In this document: positions 60,246-64,000 of the stretch, one piece after another
Numbering within the stretch: position 1 is the stretch's first letter
Layout of the letters: each line of letters starts with the position of its first letter
Assembly (NCBI GenBank): GCA_002215675.1
Contig: NGFH01000011.1
Span: 248,001 to 312,000, forward strand
DNA length: 64,000 nucleotides
Reading direction: 5' to 3'
Source: Bacteroidetes bacterium 2013_40CM_41_45
Lineage (GTDB): Bacteria; Bacteroidota; Bacteroidia; AKYH767-A; 2013-40CM-41-45
Program-made: the position numbers and the translations under genes
Notes under the pieces: model-generated
Seen by the model: only the letters and a program-made list of their open reading frames with translations
Told to the model about the DNA's origin: nothing
Databases searched by the model: none

Positions 60246-61634
60246 ATGAAAACACTTACCATCCTCATTCTATTTGCATTTACATTAATATCCCATGCGG
60301 GGTTTGCCCAACTGAAATACTATGAAGACGTTTTTACAGGGGGAGTTACTGTAGCCGGATATTCGCCTCAATTCAATGCCGGTGGAACAGGCTCATTTTC
60401 TCTCAGTATTGTGGCGGGAAGCACCATACGTACGGCCTATCTTATAGCCGGTCGCCATGGCAGTGCGGCAGATATTGCGGTTTCCTTAAATGGAACTACG
60501 TATACGTTTAATTCGTCCAACCAGGTGAGTCCTACCTTCCAGTCACCAACATATGGTGGAAATTCAGGTGTTCACCTGATAGACGTAACAGCCGATATCA
60601 ACCCTGCGATAAACAGCTATACATTGACGATTCCTTTCCAGCCCGGGCCCAGCAACCGTTACAATGACTTTGTGTTGTATGTGGCATTTAACAATGTAAC
60701 GTTACCTTTAGTTCATACTACCGTCTTTATAAACAACATCAATTTTGGCACAACAATAAATTACACATTGAATTTTGCCAGCCCTCTTTATACCAGCGCC
60801 GCGGTGGCAGTTTCAATGATGACAGGATTTATATGCGATGATGCTAATGACGGAGAAAAAGTCAAGGTTCAAAATTACAATATGGGGACTATTGGAAATA
60901 ATGATGTGAATTCCGGATTCTGCGGAGGACCGCTAGGCAGCTTTTCATACTCTAATAACACGCTCACAGCACTTAGTGATGATGCGGCAAACCTGAATGT
61001 AACATCATCAGATGCGCTAAGCGATGTTAAAACAAAAATATCAAGCAACGCAACCACTTTCGATTTGGATTTTACCACCTCTACTGCGGGTAATACAACC
61101 AATGCCATATGGGCAGTGTTTGTAACTTCGGGTTCTACAGGGCCATTACCGGTTGAGCTCACCCAATTTAAGGGAGTGGCTGATGGAAGTATTAACCGCT
61201 TAAACTGGACTACCGCTTCTGAAACCAATAATGCTTCTTTTGAAGTTGAAAAAAGTCGTGACGGAATTAATTTTTTAACCTGTGGTTCCGTTCAGGGCGC
61301 CGGAAACTCTACCGTAACGCAGCACTATTCATTCATTGATGTAAATCCTTTTCATGAAACTACATTCTACCGTTTAAAGCAAATTGACTTTGACGGACAT
61401 TATGAATACTCAAATATGATATCCGTGAAGAATGGAAATTATGTTACCACTTCCGTTGACGTTTATACAATTGAAGGAAAACACATTACTTCTTTTACGG
61501 ATAGCGGGGACAATGCTGAACTGAAAAATTTATCGCGCGGCATATATGTCCTGCACTATCATACCGATAAAGGAATCGTGATTAAGAAAACCCTTTGCCA
61601 GCCCTACCAGGAGCCAATAGTAATGGGTTATTAA
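60246..61634 (+). CDS. T9SS-type secreted protein
   Basis: 462 residues. The signal peptide (ILFAFTLISHAGFAQ) is followed by a beta-rich extracellular region of about 300 residues with a typical exported-protein style (VTADINPAINSYTLTIPF, AVSMMTGFICDDANDGEK), no catalytic motif. A common Bacteroidota module, LPVELTQFKGVADGSINRL, then WTTASETNNASFEVEKSRDG, precedes a sorting-domain-like C-terminus (SVDVYTIEGKHITSF, LSRGIYVLHYHT). About 15 residues extend past the expected end (TLCQPYQEPIVMGY), which is unusual for this domain. Function unknown. Confidence 0.82.
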   Translation: MKTLTILILFAFTLISHAGFAQLKYYEDVFTGGVTVAGYSPQFNAGGTGSFSLSIVAGSTIRTAYLIAGRHGSAADIAVSLNGTTYTFNSSNQVSPTFQSPTYGGNSGVHLIDVTADINPAINSYTLTIPFQPGPSNRYNDFVLYVAFNNVTLPLVHTTVFINNINFGTTINYTLNFASPLYTSAAVAVSMMTGFICDDANDGEKVKVQNYNMGTIGNNDVNSGFCGGPLGSFSYSNNTLTALSDDAANLNVTSSDALSDVKTKISSNATTFDLDFTTSTAGNTTNAIWAVFVTSGSTGPLPVELTQFKGVADGSINRLNWTTASETNNASFEVEKSRDGINFLTCGSVQGAGNSTVTQHYSFIDVNPFHETTFYRLKQIDFDGHYEYSNMISVKNGNYVTTSVDVYTIEGKHITSFTDSGDNAELKNLSRGIYVLHYHTDKGIVIKKTLCQPYQEPIVMGY

Positions 61635-61659
61635 AAAGAAAAATATTTAATAAAGAATT

Positions 61660-62865
61660 TCAGGAGTGTTGAAGCTGTTTCAGCACTCCTGTTTCTTTTC
61701 CCACTTTTATAAAAGCGGCAATTGCTTTATCAATATGTTTCTTTTCGTGGGCGGCAGAAAGCTGAACGCGAATCCGGGCATTTCCCTTTGCAACAACGGG
61801 ATAGAAAAATCCGACTACATAAATTCCTTCGTCAAGCAGACGCTTTGAAAAGTCCTGGGCAAGCTGGGCTTCATAAAGCATAATAGGAACAATAGGATGT
61901 TCACCGGGTTTAATGTCGAATCCTGCTTTTGAAATCTGCTCTCTAAAATATACCGTGTTCTCAAAAAGTTTATCGCGCAATGCTGTGGTTTCAGTTATCA
62001 TATTAAGCACAGCAATAGAAGCTCCCGCAATGGAAGGAGCCAATGAATTGGAAAACAGGTAAGGGCGGGAGCGCTGCCTGAGCAGTTCAATAATTTCTTT
62101 TCTGCCTGATGTAAATCCGCCCGATGCACCGCCAAGCGCTTTGCCCAGCGTTCCGGTAATGATGTCTATTCTGCCCACAACGCCTTTGTGCTCATGAGTT
62201 CCTCTTCCCGTTTTTCCCATAAAGCCGGAAGCATGACATTCATCAATCATCACAAGCGCTTTATATTTGTCAGCCAGGTCACAGATTTTATCAAGCTGGG
62301 CTATGGTTCCATCCATAGAAAATACTCCGTCACTCACAATCATCCTGTGTCGAAGATTTTGCGTCTGCTTAAGCTGGCTTTCCAAATCATCCATGTCATT
62401 ATGCTTGAAACGGAACCGTTGTGCTTTGCACAAACGCACACCATCTATAATGCTTGCGTGATTCAGCTCATCGCTGATGATGGCGTCCTGCTCATTAAGC
62501 AGCGGTTCAAACACTCCGCCGTTTGCATCAAAAGCGGCCGCATAGAGAATGGTATCGTCCATTCCGAGAAAGGACGAAATTTTTTCTTCCAGCTCCTTAT
62601 GAATATCCTGGGTGCCACAGATAAAGCGAACCGATGACATTCCATAGCCGTGTGTTTCAATGGCTTTGTGAGCCGCTTCAATAACCTTGGGATGCGATGA
62701 CAACCCTAAATAATTATTGGCGCAAAAGTTTATTACTTCCCTGCCGTCGGCAAGTCGAATAACAGCACCCTGCGGAGATGATATTATACGTTCTTCTTTA
62801 TAAAGTCCTGCGGAACGGATTTCTGAAAGTTCCTTTTCAAGAACCGGTTTTAATGTCTCATACAT
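61660..62865 (-). CDS. kbl: Glycine C-acetyltransferase (2-amino-3-ketobutyrate CoA ligase)
   Basis: 401 residues from ATG 62865 ([13 protein letters not shown]), the usual start; an in-frame ATG 45 bases upstream adds an atypical N-terminus. A PLP enzyme of the alpha-oxoamine synthase family: [56 protein letters not shown] and the Schiff-base Lys in [13 protein letters not shown] are all present. It makes 2-amino-3-ketobutyrate from glycine and acetyl-CoA, or the reverse in threonine catabolism. The signature [13 protein letters not shown] favours Kbl over BioF or HemA. No threonine dehydrogenase (tdh) is nearby. Confidence 0.94.
   Translation of the reverse strand: MYETLKPVLEKELSEIRSAGLYKEERIISSPQGAVIRLADGREVINFCANNYLGLSSHPKVIEAAHKAIETHGYGMSSVRFICGTQDIHKELEEKISSFLGMDDTILYAAAFDANGGVFEPLLNEQDAIISDELNHASIIDGVRLCKAQRFRFKHNDMDDLESQLKQTQNLRHRMIVSDGVFSMDGTIAQLDKICDLADKYKALVMIDECHASGFMGKTGRGTHEHKGVVGRIDIITGTLGKALGGASGGFTSGRKEIIELLRQRSRPYLFSNSLAPSIAGASIAVLNMITETTALRDKLFENTVYFREQISKAGFDIKPGEHPIVPIMLYEAQLAQDFSKRLLDEGIYVVGFFYPVVAKGNARIRVQLSAAHEKKHIDKAIAAFIKVGKETGVLKQLQHS
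61661..61691. terminator. Terminator hairpin overlapping the 3' end of kbl
   Basis: CAGGAGTG (61661-61668) pairs with CACTCCTG (61684-61691), and the inner TGAA/TTCA extends the stem. On the plus strand it is followed by TTTCTTTT, terminating the T9SS cargo gene. On the minus strand the same bases encode the last residues (GVLKQLQHS) and stop of kbl. Confidence 0.75.
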
Positions 62866-62943
62866 AGGTGGCTGTTTAGTAACAACAAAAGTGGAAAAAA
62901 TCTTCGGCATAAAAAATATTTATTCCGGATATGTAAATCAGAA

Positions 62944-62977
62944 TAAAAAAACCGCTCTGAAATTCATCAGAGCGGTT
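62944..62977 (-). terminator. Rho-independent terminator of the SnoaL-like lipoprotein gene
   Basis: AACCGCTCTG (62950-62959) pairs with CAGAGCGGTT (62968-62977); on the minus strand the right arm is followed by a run of T (plus-strand A at 62944-62950). It lies between this gene and kbl on the same strand. Confidence 0.88.
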
Positions 62978-62999
62978 ATAAAATCAGGCCTTTGCCGGG

Positions 63000-63551
63000 T
63001 TATTTTTTCTTTTTTTCCATTTTCATTGGCTCTGCCGGAGGTGCAGGCGGAGCGCCCGGTTCAGGCATCATGCCAAGTTGGGTCATCATTTTCATAGAAT
63101 CAAAAAAGCCCCAGCGTTCTGAAGCTTTGCCGTCTTTAATCTTAATCACGTCTATACCTTCAACGCTGAATGGTTTGTTAGTGGCAGGCATTTTTCCCAT
63201 TGCACCCGTATTAGTTCCTGTCATAGTAACATGAGCCATTACCATATCACCTTCTGCAATCATGAAATCGGATGTCATGCGAACATCAGGAAAAGCAGCA
63301 AAAAAATCTTTGAAGGTTGCTTTCATATCATCAATGCCTTTCCCTGTGTGCCCTTGGTCAGGATTATGGTCAACGAAGTCAGCGGTGCAGAATGAGTCAA
63401 CCATATCCGCGTTGTGAGCATTAATTACCTTATCGTAGAACTGCTGCATACGTTCTTTTTCTGCGGTTGCTTTAGTGCTGGCCGTTTTGTCTGCCATATT
63501 GCAGGAAGCAACGACAACTGCAATTGCTAAAATGTAAATCAGGTTTTTCAT
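63000..63551 (-). CDS. SnoaL-like/ester-cyclase-type lipoprotein
   Basis: 183 residues. The lipobox VVASC (Cys17) marks a lipoprotein. The body matches SnoaL/polyketide-cyclase-like folds: FYDKVINAHNADMVDSFCTADFVDH, cut as FYDKVINAHNADMVDSF and TADFVDHNPDQG, then FKDFFAAFPDVRMTSDFMI, VTMTGTNTGAMGKMPATNK and FSVEGIDVIKIKDGKASERWG. The tail is Pro/Lys-rich. In Bacteroidota such proteins are widespread and unassigned; ligand unknown. The gene ends with a strong terminator before kbl. Confidence 0.88.
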   Translation of the reverse strand: MKNLIYILAIAVVVASCNMADKTASTKATAEKERMQQFYDKVINAHNADMVDSFCTADFVDHNPDQGHTGKGIDDMKATFKDFFAAFPDVRMTSDFMIAEGDMVMAHVTMTGTNTGAMGKMPATNKPFSVEGIDVIKIKDGKASERWGFFDSMKMMTQLGMMPEPGAPPAPPAEPMKMEKKKK

Positions 63552-63615
63552 GTTTTATGTTTTTAAGTTTTTGATTAGAAATATAAAGGTAAAAATTTTT
63601 CTGGTAATTGAAATA

Positions 63616-64000
63616 TCAGATATTTCTTTCCACTTTGTTTTTAATTTTGGGAACGGTGCGCAGGTAACTATAGATAGCGTGTACCTCGCCATCTGTTAAC
63701 TGAACAAACGGCATCATGGGCTTACGAAGTGCGGGGCCGGTCGGTACAATTCCGTTCCTGACTGCATTTGCAAATTGTTCCTCTGTCCAGCCGCCAATGC
63801 CTGTTTCCTCATCCGGTGTAAGGTTTAAGGTTTTGATTTTACTTCCATCCTCGACAGCCAGTTCATTTCCTCCGCCAAAAAATCCCTCTGATTTTTCCGG
63901 TTCGACAAAATTATCGGTTTTGAAATCGGCAGAGTGGCAGCCATAACATTCAAGTTGGTACAATGTAAGATACTTGCCCCACTCCATAACATTTGATGTG
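63616..64000 (-). CDS. Cytochrome c (C-terminal part, gene runs off the window)
   Basis: The frame is open to the window edge at 64000; an internal Met (63987) is not necessarily the start. The haem-binding CxxCH motif is CYGCH, directly after GKYLTLYQLE. NLTPDEETGIGGWTEEQFANAVRNG, quoted in parts (NLTPDEETGIGGW, EEQFANAVRNG), RKPMMPFVQLTDGEVHAIYSYLRTVP provides the Met axial-ligand region (PMMPF). It matches the gluconate/alcohol-dehydrogenase-type or diheme cytochrome c proteins of Bacteroidota. The signal peptide and any earlier haem lie upstream of the visible part. Confidence 0.88.
   Translation of the reverse strand, partial: TSNVMEWGKYLTLYQLECYGCHSADFKTDNFVEPEKSEGFFGGGNELAVEDGSKIKTLNLTPDEETGIGGWTEEQFANAVRNGIVPTGPALRKPMMPFVQLTDGEVHAIYSYLRTVPKIKNKVERNI

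Overview
The window looks like chromosomal DNA of a Bacteroidota member, probably an environmental lineage near Chitinophagales/Sphingobacteriales. Three things point there. Eight secreted proteins carry type IX secretion (T9SS) C-terminal sorting domains and a PorG/DUF6089-like protein is present. At least fifteen genes are preceded by the Bacteroidota -7 promoter element TAnnTTTG. Families typical of the phylum occur, such as a CBS/ACT protein beside nadK, an EF-G2 paralogue, DUF6089, DUF4382 and a CHU-type C-terminal domain. I see no rRNA, tRNA, CRISPR array, transposase, integrase or phage genes. Coding density is high and no gene-free stretch exceeds about 250 bases; the longest (10996-11245) holds only a short hairpin and a direct repeat.

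Layout. 1-8.7 kb is housekeeping: alpha/beta hydrolase, pdxJ, a CBS/ACT protein, a POTRA barrel, nadK, trpS, an acyltransferase, a bacilliredoxin, a minimal sorting-domain protein, a response regulator and tadA. 8.8-16.9 kb holds an EF-G2-type translation factor, two T9SS cargoes and a GT-C glycosyltransferase. 16.9-21.9 kb is a 3-hydroxyanthranilate degradation module (ACMSD and 3-HAO on one strand; SDR, MGMT, a four-helix protein and an aminomuconate-semialdehyde-type dehydrogenase on the other). 22-33 kb mixes T9SS cargo, small envelope proteins, dxs, a PorG-like protein, an OmpA lipoprotein and lpxH. 33.7-44.6 kb has a very large M1-type metallopeptidase, an MFS transporter, a metal-uptake cluster (His-rich protein, outer-membrane protein, binding protein, permease, but no ATPase) and a tight four-gene unit: cytochrome b561-like, YceI, a diiron ferritin-like protein and an unknown membrane protein. 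44.7-64 kb carries a giant T9SS beta-propeller protein, DUF3179, a redoxin, DUF2461, a putative glycoside hydrolase, dnaG, a prenyl synthase, tyrS, kbl and a cytochrome c running off the end.

Candidates for undescribed biology are: (1) the b561/YceI/diiron unit at 41.7-44.2 kb, which resembles the E. coli yceJ-yceI pair with a diiron enzyme added and may be an isoprenoid or quinone redox system; (2) non-coding arrays in which GTT (or AAC on the other arm) recurs every 7 bases, often as inverted pairs around a short centre, with one related array forming part of a signal peptide; (3) palindromic repeats that have entered coding sequence (lpxH and probably a beta-propeller protein). All calls come from reading sequence only; no database search was run.
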